DNA from: Acidimicrobiia bacterium | GTDB lineage: Bacteria; Actinomycetota; Acidimicrobiia; Acidimicrobiales; Poriferisodalaceae | DNA length: 62,590 bases | Reading direction: 5' to 3' | NCBI GenBank assembly: GCA_022820505.1 | Contig: JAJEFK010000055.1 | Span: 1-62,590, forward strand | In this document: one piece after another, positions 36,039 through 43,854 of the stretch | Layout of the letters: each line of letters opens with the position of its first letter | Position numbering within the stretch: position 1 is the stretch's first letter | Made by a program: the position numbers and the translations under genes | Notes under the pieces: model-generated | The model's input: the letters and a program-made list of their open reading frames with translations, nothing else | What the model was told of the DNA's origin: nothing | Databases searched by the model: none

Positions 36039-37211
36039 ATGAGCGGCACGATCCTCGACGATCTCAAGATCATCGACACCGACAGCCACTGGTCCGAGCC
36101 ATACGATTTGTGGACGTCGCGGGCGCCGGCGAAATACCGCGACCGTGTGCCGCGCATGGCCGAGCGCGACGGCAAGCGCCGCTGGTGGTTCGACGACGCC
36201 ATTCCTATTGGGCTGCCAATTGCGTCGTCGGTGGTCGATCCCGACGGTCAGAAGGTCACCGGCACGGTGTTCTTCGACTTCGACAACGAGATGGTGCACC
36301 GAGCCAGCTACGACGCCGACGCTCGGGTTGCCATGCTCGACGAGCTCGGCCTCGACGCGCAGATCATGTACCCGAATGTGGCCGGCTTCGGCAACCAGAA
36401 CTTCCTGAAGTCGCCCGACGATGCGCTGCGGCTCATCTCGGTGGAGATCTACAACGACGCCCTCGCGGAGTTCCAGGAGGCCAGCAACCAGCGGGTCTTC
36501 GGCATGGCGCTGCTGCCGTGGTGGGACCTCGACGCTGCGGTGCGCGAGATCGAGCGCTGCCACGCCAATGGCCTGCGCGGCATCGTGACCTGCTCCAACC
36601 CCGAGGAAGCCGGGCTGCCCGACATGGCGATGCCTCACTGGGATCCGGTGTGGCAGGTGTGCTCAGACCTCGCGATGCCGGTCAACTTCCACATCGGCTC
36701 GTCCAAGGGGAACCTCGACTACTACGGCAAGGCGCCCTGGCCGTCGTTCGGGCCCGAGCGGAGGCTGGCGGTCGGCTCGGCGAACCTGTTCATGGGCAAC
36801 GCCCGCGTCGTCGGCAACATGATCTACTCCGGCGTGCCCGAGCGCTTCCCGGACGTGAAGTTCGTCTCTGTCGAGAGCGGCGTCGGCTGGCTGCCGTTCT
36901 TCCTCGAAGTGCTCGACCACCAGATGGCGGAGACGGCGCCGAACGAGTTAGCGGAGCTCTCGATGCTGCCCTCGGACTACTTCCGCCGCCAGTTCTACGG
37001 CTGCTTCTGGTTCGAGCGTTCGACGGTTAGGCCCACGCTTGAGTACGTAGGCGCCCAGTCGCTCATGTTCGAGACCGACTTCCCCCACCCCACCTGCCTC
37101 TACCCCCGCGACGACCACGATCTGGTCAAAGCGCTCGAAGGAATCCCCCGCGACGACATCGAACGAATCATGTCGCTCAACGCCGCCGAGCTCTACCGCA
37201 TCAACATCTAG
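36039..37211 (+). CDS. Amidohydrolase-2 family metal-dependent hydrolase
   Basis: 390 residues. Metal motif IIDTDSHWSEP (aspartate and His), FHIGSS in mid-barrel, VESGVGWLPFFLEVLDH and the C-terminal FETDFPHPTCLYP with the conserved Asp are typical of this TIM-barrel group (ACMSD-like decarboxylases and hydrolases). It resembles the protein at 13212-14426. Starts 25 bp after the selenoprotein stop, same strand, so probably co-transcribed. Reaction unknown. Confidence 0.86.
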   Translation: MSGTILDDLKIIDTDSHWSEPYDLWTSRAPAKYRDRVPRMAERDGKRRWWFDDAIPIGLPIASSVVDPDGQKVTGTVFFDFDNEMVHRASYDADARVAMLDELGLDAQIMYPNVAGFGNQNFLKSPDDALRLISVEIYNDALAEFQEASNQRVFGMALLPWWDLDAAVREIERCHANGLRGIVTCSNPEEAGLPDMAMPHWDPVWQVCSDLAMPVNFHIGSSKGNLDYYGKAPWPSFGPERRLAVGSANLFMGNARVVGNMIYSGVPERFPDVKFVSVESGVGWLPFFLEVLDHQMAETAPNELAELSMLPSDYFRRQFYGCFWFERSTVRPTLEYVGAQSLMFETDFPHPTCLYPRDDHDLVKALEGIPRDDIERIMSLNAAELYRINI

Positions 37212-37278
37212 CGCAGCTCTGCTCGGCGATCGGTCGCCGCCCCGACGGCGGCGGACCCGGCTGGGCTAGAACAGCGTG

Positions 37279-38484
37279 ATGAAGTTTGGGATCTTCTATG
37301 AGCTGTCGGTGCCGCGGCCGTTCAGCCGGGCGAATGAGTGGCTGACGTACCACAACGCGCTCGAACAGTGCCGCGTGGCTGACGAGCTCGGGTTCGACCA
37401 CGTCTGGGCGGTGGAGCATCACTTCCTCGAGGAGTACTCGCACTGCCCTGCGCCTGAGGTGTTCCTCACGGCCGTCGCGGCGCAGACGCAGCGCATCCGG
37501 GTGGGCCACGGTGCGGTGGTGTGCGTGCCCGAGATGAACAATCCGATCCGGGTTGCGGAGCGGGCGGCAGCGCTCGACATCATCTCGAACGGCCGCCTGG
37601 AGCTGGGCACAGCTAGGTCGAGCACGTGGACCGAGCTCGGCGGGTTCTGCGCCGATCCCGACGACACGAAGAAGACGTGGGACGAGTTCTGTCGGGTGAT
37701 CCCGCAGATGTGGACCGACGACGACTTCGGCTGGGAGGGCGCCCGCTTCGAGATGCCGGCCCGCAACGTCATCCCCAAGCCGTTCCAGGAACCGCACCCG
37801 CCGATGTGGGTGACGGTGACCACGCCGGGCACCGAACTGGACGCTGCCGAGCGAGGGCTGGGGTGCCTGGGGGTGAGCGCCGCCCCGTTTGCCGAGCAGG
37901 AACGCCGTACGAAGGAGTACTACCGCCGGGTGGCGAATTGTGATCCGGTCGGCAGCTTCGTGAACGACCAGGTCCATACGCTCAACTTCCTCTACTGCCA
38001 CGAGGACTATCGCCAGGCGGCGGCGCTGGGCCTGCCGATGGTGGGCGCCTTCAGCATGTCGAATGCGCACCTGTACTTCACCCGCGAGGCGTACCCGACC
38101 CGGGCGTACCAGACGCTCGGCAATGCGGGCGCCGCACTGCGGAGCCGGGGGACCCCCAACGGCAGCGCACCTGCTGATGACCCGAGCGTGGCCAAGGGCT
38201 TGCCCGAAGGCGTCGGCATCGGCGACCCCGACCATCTCGTGCGGACTATCCGCAAGTGGGAGGACGTCGGCGTGACCGGCATCAACTTCCTGCTCAACGC
38301 CATGGAGATGATCCCCCAGGAGCAGGTGCTGGACAGCCTGCGGCTGTTCGCGACCGAGGTGATCCCGCAGTTCCAGACGCCGGACGAGCGGGCTGAGCGC
38401 GTGCAGGCACCGACCACCGTGCCCGACATCAGCGCATCTGATTCGACCGCGCCCTCGACGATGCCCGCCGGGGCGAGCCGATGA
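37279..38484 (+). CDS. Luciferase-like (LLM class) flavin-dependent monooxygenase
   Basis: 401 residues from the ATG at 37279 (a GTG directly before it is also possible). The N-terminus MKFGIFYELSVPRPF, the AVEHHFLEEYSHCPAPEVFLTA segment and NPIRVAERAAALDIISNGRLELGTARSS are typical of bacterial luciferase-family enzymes using FMNH2 or F420. C-terminal residues after about 375 are Thr/Ser/Pro-rich and probably disordered. It overlaps the next gene by 4 bp (ATGA), so the two are translationally coupled. Substrate not predictable. Confidence 0.9.
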   Translation: MKFGIFYELSVPRPFSRANEWLTYHNALEQCRVADELGFDHVWAVEHHFLEEYSHCPAPEVFLTAVAAQTQRIRVGHGAVVCVPEMNNPIRVAERAAALDIISNGRLELGTARSSTWTELGGFCADPDDTKKTWDEFCRVIPQMWTDDDFGWEGARFEMPARNVIPKPFQEPHPPMWVTVTTPGTELDAAERGLGCLGVSAAPFAEQERRTKEYYRRVANCDPVGSFVNDQVHTLNFLYCHEDYRQAAALGLPMVGAFSMSNAHLYFTREAYPTRAYQTLGNAGAALRSRGTPNGSAPADDPSVAKGLPEGVGIGDPDHLVRTIRKWEDVGVTGINFLLNAMEMIPQEQVLDSLRLFATEVIPQFQTPDERAERVQAPTTVPDISASDSTAPSTMPAGASR

Positions 38485-39254
38485 TCTCGGGAACTGCTTC
38501 GGTGGACGAGCTGGCCACCGGCGCGCCCGAGATCGCCGCCTTCGGCGCAGAATCGGTGCGGCTAGGCGGGGTGACGGGCCTGTCGTTGGTTGCCGAGCTG
38601 CGGCGCCCGGCGCGTGAAGCAGTGCTGCCGCCGGGTCTGCATCCGATCGTGCCACCCGCCATGTCGCTGCTGGCGTGGGACGTGTCGGAGAGCCCGTGGG
38701 GAGCATTCAGCACAGCCTTCGTCCGCGTGGTGTGCCGCAGCGGCGCCCGCGCCCGGACGTTCTGCGTCGGCGCAGCCGCTTCCACCGACGACGCCGTTGC
38801 GGGCTTGCGGTCGCAGCTCGGCTTTCCTGCACAGCGGGCTCGTGTGGCGTTGCGCCGTCACTACGACGGCGTCGATCTGACGGTCGCCGCGGCCGGCGAA
38901 CCCGCCAACGGCGCAGCGACTCAGCACGGCGCCGGGCCGATGCTCGAGCTGAGTGCCCTCGACCCCGATCCGCTGTCGGTGGGCGATCTCCAGCACGTCG
39001 GCTCGATGAACTTGGCACACACGCCGCTGGGGCTCCGGCTCGTCCAGGTCGAGACGCACCACGAGCCGTCGCGTGTCGAGCGGCTGGCGGCCCGGATCGA
39101 TGCGTTCGACGCAGCCGCCTGGGGACAGCCCCTGCTGGATCCGTACTGGGTCGTGAGTTGCTCGGTGTCACTGGAGGACGTCGAGATTCCCGCTATCCGC
39201 TTCGTCTGCGATCCCGCGTTGCCCGCCGCGGAGGGCACCGAACGGGTGCAGTAA
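38481..39254 (+). CDS. Acetoacetate-decarboxylase-like fold protein (tentative)
   Basis: 257 residues, start overlapping the monooxygenase stop by 4 bp. The pattern LPPGLHPIVPPAMSLLAWDVSESPWGAFSTAFVRV, followed by a turn and a basic QRARVALRRHYDGV stretch, resembles acetoacetate-decarboxylase superfamily proteins, but the hallmark catalytic Lys segment is not evident, so it may be a non-decarboxylating member. Coupling to a flavin monooxygenase suggests it handles that enzyme's substrate or product. Call is from pattern memory and is weak. Confidence 0.5.
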   Translation: MISGTASVDELATGAPEIAAFGAESVRLGGVTGLSLVAELRRPAREAVLPPGLHPIVPPAMSLLAWDVSESPWGAFSTAFVRVVCRSGARARTFCVGAAASTDDAVAGLRSQLGFPAQRARVALRRHYDGVDLTVAAAGEPANGAATQHGAGPMLELSALDPDPLSVGDLQHVGSMNLAHTPLGLRLVQVETHHEPSRVERLAARIDAFDAAAWGQPLLDPYWVVSCSVSLEDVEIPAIRFVCDPALPAAEGTERVQ

Positions 39255-39265
39255 TTTTCACTTCC

Positions 39266-39691
39266 ATGAGCGAGACGGCCGCAGCGACATCTGACACGAC
39301 CGATGACATGGCCGACGCACCGCAATTGCGGGCGGTGGGAGTGACGATCGATTGCTCCGACCCGGAGCGCATCGCCGACTTCTGGCAGGCCGCCATCGGC
39401 TTCAACACGCGGGTCGGCAACGGGCGTCCCTACATCACGCTGTCGGAAGCCGGCGGCGGCCGGATGCTCAACCACCTCACCATCCAGCGCGTGCCCGAGG
39501 CCAAGACAGCCAAGCTGCGTGCACATCTGGATCTGTTCACCGGCGACATGGACACCGAGGTCGCTCGCCTCGTGACGCTGGGGGCATCGGTGCTGGTGCC
39601 TGCTGTCGACGAGGCCGCCGGTCACCTCGGCTTCCGCGCCACCGTCATGGCCGACCCCGAAGGCTCCGAGTTCTGCGTCGTCTCCCGCTGA
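39266..39691 (+). CDS. VOC (glyoxalase/bleomycin-resistance) family protein
   Basis: 141 residues from the ATG at 39266. One VOC module pair: VGVTIDCSDPERIADFWQAAIGF at the start and DTEVARLVTLGASVL, then VMADPEGSEFCVV at the end. The metal-site His is partly replaced, as is common in actinobacterial members. Starts 11 bp after the preceding gene, so it completes a three-gene run with the monooxygenase. Function unknown; could be a dioxygenase, isomerase or binding protein. Confidence 0.82.
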   Translation: MSETAAATSDTTDDMADAPQLRAVGVTIDCSDPERIADFWQAAIGFNTRVGNGRPYITLSEAGGGRMLNHLTIQRVPEAKTAKLRAHLDLFTGDMDTEVARLVTLGASVLVPAVDEAAGHLGFRATVMADPEGSEFCVVSR

Positions 39692-39733
39692 CAGGCCGCC
39701 CGTACGGCGCGCTGGCAGCTTGGGCGTCGGCGC

Positions 39734-40456
39734 CTAGGCGGTGAAGCTGGTGGCGGCCAGTTCGGCCCAGCGGCGCTCGACGGCCAGGCCGTCGCTCAGC
39801 GGCAGGTCGTTCGCGGCTCGCAGACAGCGGCGCAGCGCCCGTGCCACCGGTTGATCGATCCGGGCGAGCTGACCCGCTAATTCCGCTGTGCGGCTGTCGA
39901 GATCGTCGGGCGGCACGACCTCGGCGACGATGCCGAGCCGGAGAGCCTCGGCTGCGTCGATGTTGCTGCCGCTGAGCACCAGCGGCAAGGCAGCCACAGG
40001 TCCGATGGCCGCGGTGAGGCTCTGGGTGCCGCCGGCAGCGGGAAGCATGCCGAGCTTGGTTTCTGGCAGGCCCATCACCGAGTCTTCGCTGGCGATGCGC
40101 AGGTCGCACAGCAGCGACATCTCCAAGCCCGAGCCGAGCGCGTAGCCATGCAGTGCGCACAGGGTGGGCACTGGCAGGTTCACCAGCGGCAGCCAGGGAT
40201 CGCGGTCCCAGCGGATGCGCCGTGCATCGAAGATCGACTCGGCGGTGCCGAACTCGGACAGATCGGCACCGGCGCTGAAGTGCCTCCCCTCGGCCGCGAG
40301 CACCACGCAGCGCACATTGGGCACGTCGCGGACGGCGGTGATCGCCTCGATGAGCCCGTCGCGCATGTCGAGGTCATAGATGTTGAGCGGCGGGTGGCAC
40401 AGCGTGATCGTGGCCACGCCGTCATGGCCGAACACCAGCTGCACGCGCTCAGCCAT
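39734..40456 (-). CDS. Enoyl-CoA hydratase/isomerase (crotonase) family protein
   Basis: 240 residues from the ATG at 40456. Crotonase signatures: GRHFSAGADLSEF (oxyanion-hole loop), HGYALGSGLEMSLLCDLRIAS and GLPETKLGMLPAAGGTQSL. The first catalytic Glu of hydratases is present (PET), but the second site aligns with Leu (GPVAALPLVLSG), so the reaction may be isomerase or other crotonase chemistry. It starts inside the end of the CaiB-like gene (8-bp overlap), implying coupling. Confidence 0.87.
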   Translation of the reverse strand: MAERVQLVFGHDGVATITLCHPPLNIYDLDMRDGLIEAITAVRDVPNVRCVVLAAEGRHFSAGADLSEFGTAESIFDARRIRWDRDPWLPLVNLPVPTLCALHGYALGSGLEMSLLCDLRIASEDSVMGLPETKLGMLPAAGGTQSLTAAIGPVAALPLVLSGSNIDAAEALRLGIVAEVVPPDDLDSRTAELAGQLARIDQPVARALRRCLRAANDLPLSDGLAVERRWAELAATSFTA

Positions 40457-41501
40457 GGCTGACACCAGCTGACGCGGCAGCGGGGGTCGGGGCGTTCGCA
40501 GTGCTGCCGCATGTTGCCCAGCCGACCAGCGGCGCCACCGCGCCCGCCAGCGACACACGTGTGTGCTGGGGCGCGACGCCCGCAAGCTGATCCACCGCGA
40601 CACCCGCCGCCAGCAGTCCGGCAAGCGGATCGGGATAGGAATACGCGGGTGCCTGCGGTTCGTCGCTCAGCCAGCCCAAGCCCGAGGCGGCATGCACACC
40701 GGTGCCGTAGGCAATCCAGTCGCGCTCAGGCGAATCCGATTCGAAAGCGGTGATCGCCATCGTGCGCAGCCTTGGGTGGTGTATGCGGAGCTGCTCTGGC
40801 AGCAGTTCGAGATTGGCGAGCGCCCGCGGCGAGAGCGAGGTGACGAGAAGGTCTGCCGTCGCCAGCAACTCCCGGAGGTCTCGGCGGCCTGCCGGGTGCC
40901 GGGGGTCGAGCTCGACCGCAGTCTTGTGTGCGTTCAGTTCGTCGTACATCGGTGTGCCCACGAGGCCGTCAGGTCGTGCCACTGAGCCGACCTTGCGCAC
41001 GTGGGCGCCCGCTCGACCGAGCAACTCGGTGCAGAGCGGGCCGGCCCACATCGACGTCAGGTCCACCACGTGGACGGCATCGATGCCGGACGCGGCCCGT
41101 GCCGCGCCGGATGTGCCGGAATCGATGCCGGACGCAAATGGCACCGTGCCCCCTGCTGAGATCCCACCCCGCTGGGCCGACGCAGCGGGAAGCCAGCGGT
41201 ACGGCGTCACCGGCAGGCGCCATTCCTGCGCAGCAACGGCAACGGCTTCTGGATTCGTTTCGCTGCGATGCACCTCAGCGAAGCGTTCCCAAGTCCCGGC
41301 GTCGTCGGGGCCGAGGTCCACGCACAGCGCTCCATCACCCCACGGAACCGGCTGAGTCGCCGGGTCGGCGTTGTCGAGATGCCGGGGCATCTCGATCCAG
41401 TTCTCGGCGTCGCCCACCACACCGGTGCCCAGCCGTCGGTCGATCTCCACTGCGAGCACAGCGCCGTAGTCGAACAGGCCCGGCGGCAGCCAATCGCTCA
41501 C
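40449..41501 (-). CDS. CaiB/BaiF CoA-transferase with apparently permuted segment order
   Basis: GTG start, 350 residues. The expected N-terminal Rossmann part (AVHVVDLTSMWAGPLCTELLGRAGAHVRKV) begins only at about residue 140; before it lie segments such as WERFAEV and EWRLPVTPYRWLP that resemble the C-terminal part of ordinary CaiB proteins. The catalytic Asp motif is kept (YPDPLAGLLAAG) near residue 300. This looks like a circularly permuted or rearranged CaiB chain. It is coupled to the crotonase gene that follows by an 8-bp overlap. Function inferred only by family. Confidence 0.7.
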   Translation of the reverse strand: MSDWLPPGLFDYGAVLAVEIDRRLGTGVVGDAENWIEMPRHLDNADPATQPVPWGDGALCVDLGPDDAGTWERFAEVHRSETNPEAVAVAAQEWRLPVTPYRWLPAASAQRGGISAGGTVPFASGIDSGTSGAARAASGIDAVHVVDLTSMWAGPLCTELLGRAGAHVRKVGSVARPDGLVGTPMYDELNAHKTAVELDPRHPAGRRDLRELLATADLLVTSLSPRALANLELLPEQLRIHHPRLRTMAITAFESDSPERDWIAYGTGVHAASGLGWLSDEPQAPAYSYPDPLAGLLAAGVAVDQLAGVAPQHTRVSLAGAVAPLVGWATCGSTANAPTPAAASAGVSHG

Positions 41502-41538
41502 AGCTAACGCCCTGAACTGTGTCTGATGGTGCTCATGG

Positions 41539-42234
41539 CTAACGCCCTGAGAAGTCGGGCGGGCGTTTGTCGAAGAAGGCGGCGAGACCCTCGGCGCGGT
41601 CTTCGGTTGCCGCGAGCTGGTGGTTCAGGTCGCCTTCGAGACGCAGACCGTCGGCCAGCGGCAGTTCGGAACCCCGGTGCACGGCCTCCTTGGCAAACTC
41701 CAGCGCCAACGGTCCGGCGCCAGCCAGCTCGTCCAGCCAGCGATCCACCGCCTCGTCCAGGTCGGCCTCGACGGCGTGCGTCAGCCCCCACTCCAGCGCT
41801 GTCGCCGCATCCAATTCGGTTCCAAGCAGCAGCATCGAACTCGCCCGTGAAGCGCCGATCGCGCGCGGCAATCGCTGGGTGCCGCCCCAGGCCGGCAGCC
41901 GCCCCTCCAGCGCATCGCGCATCGCGAATCGTGCACTCGAATCGCACAAGCGCACATCGCAGGCCAGCGCGATCTCGAGACCCGCGCCAGCGCATCCACC
42001 CGAAATGGCGCACACCACCGGGTTTCGAACCGCAGCCAACGCCGACGCCGGGTCGGGCTGCAGCTCCAGCGGGTCGAAGCCAACGCCCGAGCAGAAGTCA
42101 CTGCCGGGCTCATTGCGCAGCACCAGCACCGCCGGCTCGCGCGCCTCGCGCACCGACGCGCACAGATCAGTCAGTGCACGCGCTGCGGCGCGGTCCAGCG
42201 CGCCGCCTCGCAGTGTGTGCTCGATGCGTTTCAG
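41539..42234 (-). CDS. Crotonase-family protein, short N-terminus, possible CTG start
   Basis: The frame opens after the TAA of the preceding gene, yet the first ATG/GTG/TTG is GTG at 42153. The upstream 27 codons look coding (KRIEHTLRGGALDRAAARAL), and a CTG at 42234 follows a GGGGGTGG site at good spacing, so I place the start there (231 residues). Family motifs: GSDFCSGVGFDPLE, GGCAGAGLEIALACDVRL and LPAWGGTQRLPR. Both positions of the hydratase catalytic Glu pair differ (Asp and Ser), so it is probably not a hydratase. Minus strand, between the small protein and the CaiB-like gene. Confidence 0.72.
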   Translation of the reverse strand: MKRIEHTLRGGALDRAAARALTDLCASVREAREPAVLVLRNEPGSDFCSGVGFDPLELQPDPASALAAVRNPVVCAISGGCAGAGLEIALACDVRLCDSSARFAMRDALEGRLPAWGGTQRLPRAIGASRASSMLLLGTELDAATALEWGLTHAVEADLDEAVDRWLDELAGAGPLALEFAKEAVHRGSELPLADGLRLEGDLNHQLAATEDRAEGLAAFFDKRPPDFSGR

Positions 42235-42273
42235 GGTGCCACCACCCCCTCGGGTGGCCGGCGCAGGTTGTCC

Positions 42274-42516
42274 TTAATCGGCCGACTTGGTCTTCTTGGG
42301 CTCCTGCAGCGCCATGTCCTTGCCGTTGCACTGCAACGTCACTGCGCCCGGCTTGGTGACGAGCACCTCGATACCGGAATCCTCGTCCTGGTAGCGCTTG
42401 CCGACCTTCAGTCCCTCGCCGCCAGACGACGCCGAAATGTCAGCCTCGCCGCCCTTGGTGACGATGACCTGTACGCCGCCGTCGAAGTCCAGACGCTCTC
42501 CAGCCTTGGTCGCCAC
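42274..42516 (-). CDS. 80-residue desulforedoxin-like small protein without the metal Cys
   Basis: Two similar halves: AGERLDFDGGVQVIVTKGG and VGKRYQDEDSGIEVLVTKPG. The second resembles desulforedoxin-like small proteins (GKRYxCxxCGxEVLVTKxG), but the CxxC is replaced by acidic residues and only one Cys (LQCNGKDM) remains. So it looks like a tandem copy of a rubredoxin-type fold that has lost its iron. It lies 40 bp before the short crotonase gene on the same strand. Family link is from pattern memory. Confidence 0.6.
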   Translation of the reverse strand: MATKAGERLDFDGGVQVIVTKGGEADISASSGGEGLKVGKRYQDEDSGIEVLVTKPGAVTLQCNGKDMALQEPKKTKSAD

Positions 42517-42659
42517 AGCATCCCCCTGGTCTCATCGTGTCAATGCGAAATGTGGTCCGTATGAAGCTACACGCCGCGCCTCGGCAATACCTCGCCTTGA
42601 GCACCCTCGAACCCGGCCTACCAGATCCATCCGGGACGAGACGGCACAATGATCCGGTG

Positions 42660-43802
42660 ATGTCGCACAGCACAGCGCTCGTCGTCGGGGGAACCGGCCC
42701 GACAGGACCGCTTGTCGTCAACGGGCTGATCGAGCGCGGCCTCAACGTGACCATCTTGCACACCGGGCGGCACGAGACCGACCTGATCGGCCCCGAGGTC
42801 CGCCACATCCACAGCGACCCCTTCGACGGCGAGGCCGCTGCCGGAGCACTCGGCGGCGAGTCGTTCGATCTCGTCGTGGCCATGTACGGCCGGCTGCGGG
42901 TGCTCGCACCGCTGCTGGCAGGACGCTGCGACCATTTTGTGTCGATCGGCGGCGTCGGCGTGTACCGGGGATTCGGCAGCCCCGACGACCTGTTCCCGCT
43001 CGGCATGCCGGTGGCGCTGCCACACGATGCGCCGCTGGTCGGCGACGGCGAGGAGTTCCGCAAGCTGCGGATGATCCGGGTCACCGAGGAAACCGTGTTC
43101 GAGCACCACCCCAGCGCGATCCACCTGCGGTACCCCCAGCTCTACGGGCCGCGCCAGCCACTGCCCCGCGAATGGCCACTGGTGCGACGGGCGCTTGACC
43201 GGCGCCCGCACGTCGTGGTGGCCGACGGGGGCTTGACGGTGAAGAGCCAGGGATGGATCGGCAACGCCGCGCACGCCACGCTGCTGGCGTGCGATGCGCC
43301 TGCCGCCGCGCTCGGCGGCATCTACAACGTGGCCGATTCGTCAGCGCTGTCGATCGCCCAGATCGCCGAGGTCATCGCGGACGAGCTTGGCCACCGCTGG
43401 GAGTTGGTGTCGCTGCCCTACGAGCTGGCAGCACCGGCACGCCCGCTGGTGGGCAGCTGGTCCACCACGCACCGGGTGCTCGACATCGGTCCGACGGTGC
43501 GGGATCTCGGCTACCACGACGTGCTGGCGCCCGTCGATGCGTGGCGGGCGGCCACTCGCTGGCTGGCCGAGAACCCGCTCGAACGCGGCGGGGCGCTTGA
43601 GCAGCGGCTCGGCGATCCCTTCGACTACGACGCTGAGGACCGACTGGTCGCGGCATGGAAGAACGCTCGCCGAGAGCTTGAGACTGCGATGGACAGCATC
43701 GAATGGCCGAGCGAGCCCAACTACGGCAGCGCCTACGTCGGCAACCGCCCCAACCCCGGCGTCACCGAGAAACGCGAGAGCCTGAACGCAGCCGAGTCCT
43801 AG
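42660..43802 (+). CDS. NAD(P)-dependent epimerase/dehydratase-like protein (extended SDR)
   Basis: 380 residues from the ATG at 42660; the preceding GTG is a possible alternative. N-terminal VVGGTGPTGPLVVNGLIERG is the dinucleotide motif of atypical/extended SDRs. FVSIGGVGVYRG and LRYPQLYGPRQPLP follow; the usual YxxxK is not clear, so it may be an NmrA/atypical SDR. It has GIYNVADSSALSIAQIAEVI as the substrate-domain segment. Stands alone, convergent with the D-aminoacylase-like gene. Substrate unknown. Confidence 0.8.
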   Translation: MSHSTALVVGGTGPTGPLVVNGLIERGLNVTILHTGRHETDLIGPEVRHIHSDPFDGEAAAGALGGESFDLVVAMYGRLRVLAPLLAGRCDHFVSIGGVGVYRGFGSPDDLFPLGMPVALPHDAPLVGDGEEFRKLRMIRVTEETVFEHHPSAIHLRYPQLYGPRQPLPREWPLVRRALDRRPHVVVADGGLTVKSQGWIGNAAHATLLACDAPAAALGGIYNVADSSALSIAQIAEVIADELGHRWELVSLPYELAAPARPLVGSWSTTHRVLDIGPTVRDLGYHDVLAPVDAWRAATRWLAENPLERGGALEQRLGDPFDYDAEDRLVAAWKNARRELETAMDSIEWPSEPNYGSAYVGNRPNPGVTEKRESLNAAES

Positions 43803-43819
43803 GCAAGTCCAGTCGCCAG

Positions 43820-43836
43820 CTCGCCCAATTGGCGAG
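43820..43836. terminator. Short hairpin between convergent genes
   Basis: CTCGCC and GGCGAG pair over six bases around CAATT, in the 52-bp gap between two convergent stops. It is placed to end transcription from both sides, but no T-run follows on either strand, so termination is a suggestion. Confidence 0.35.
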
Positions 43837-43854
43837 AACGCCCAGCAGGACTGC

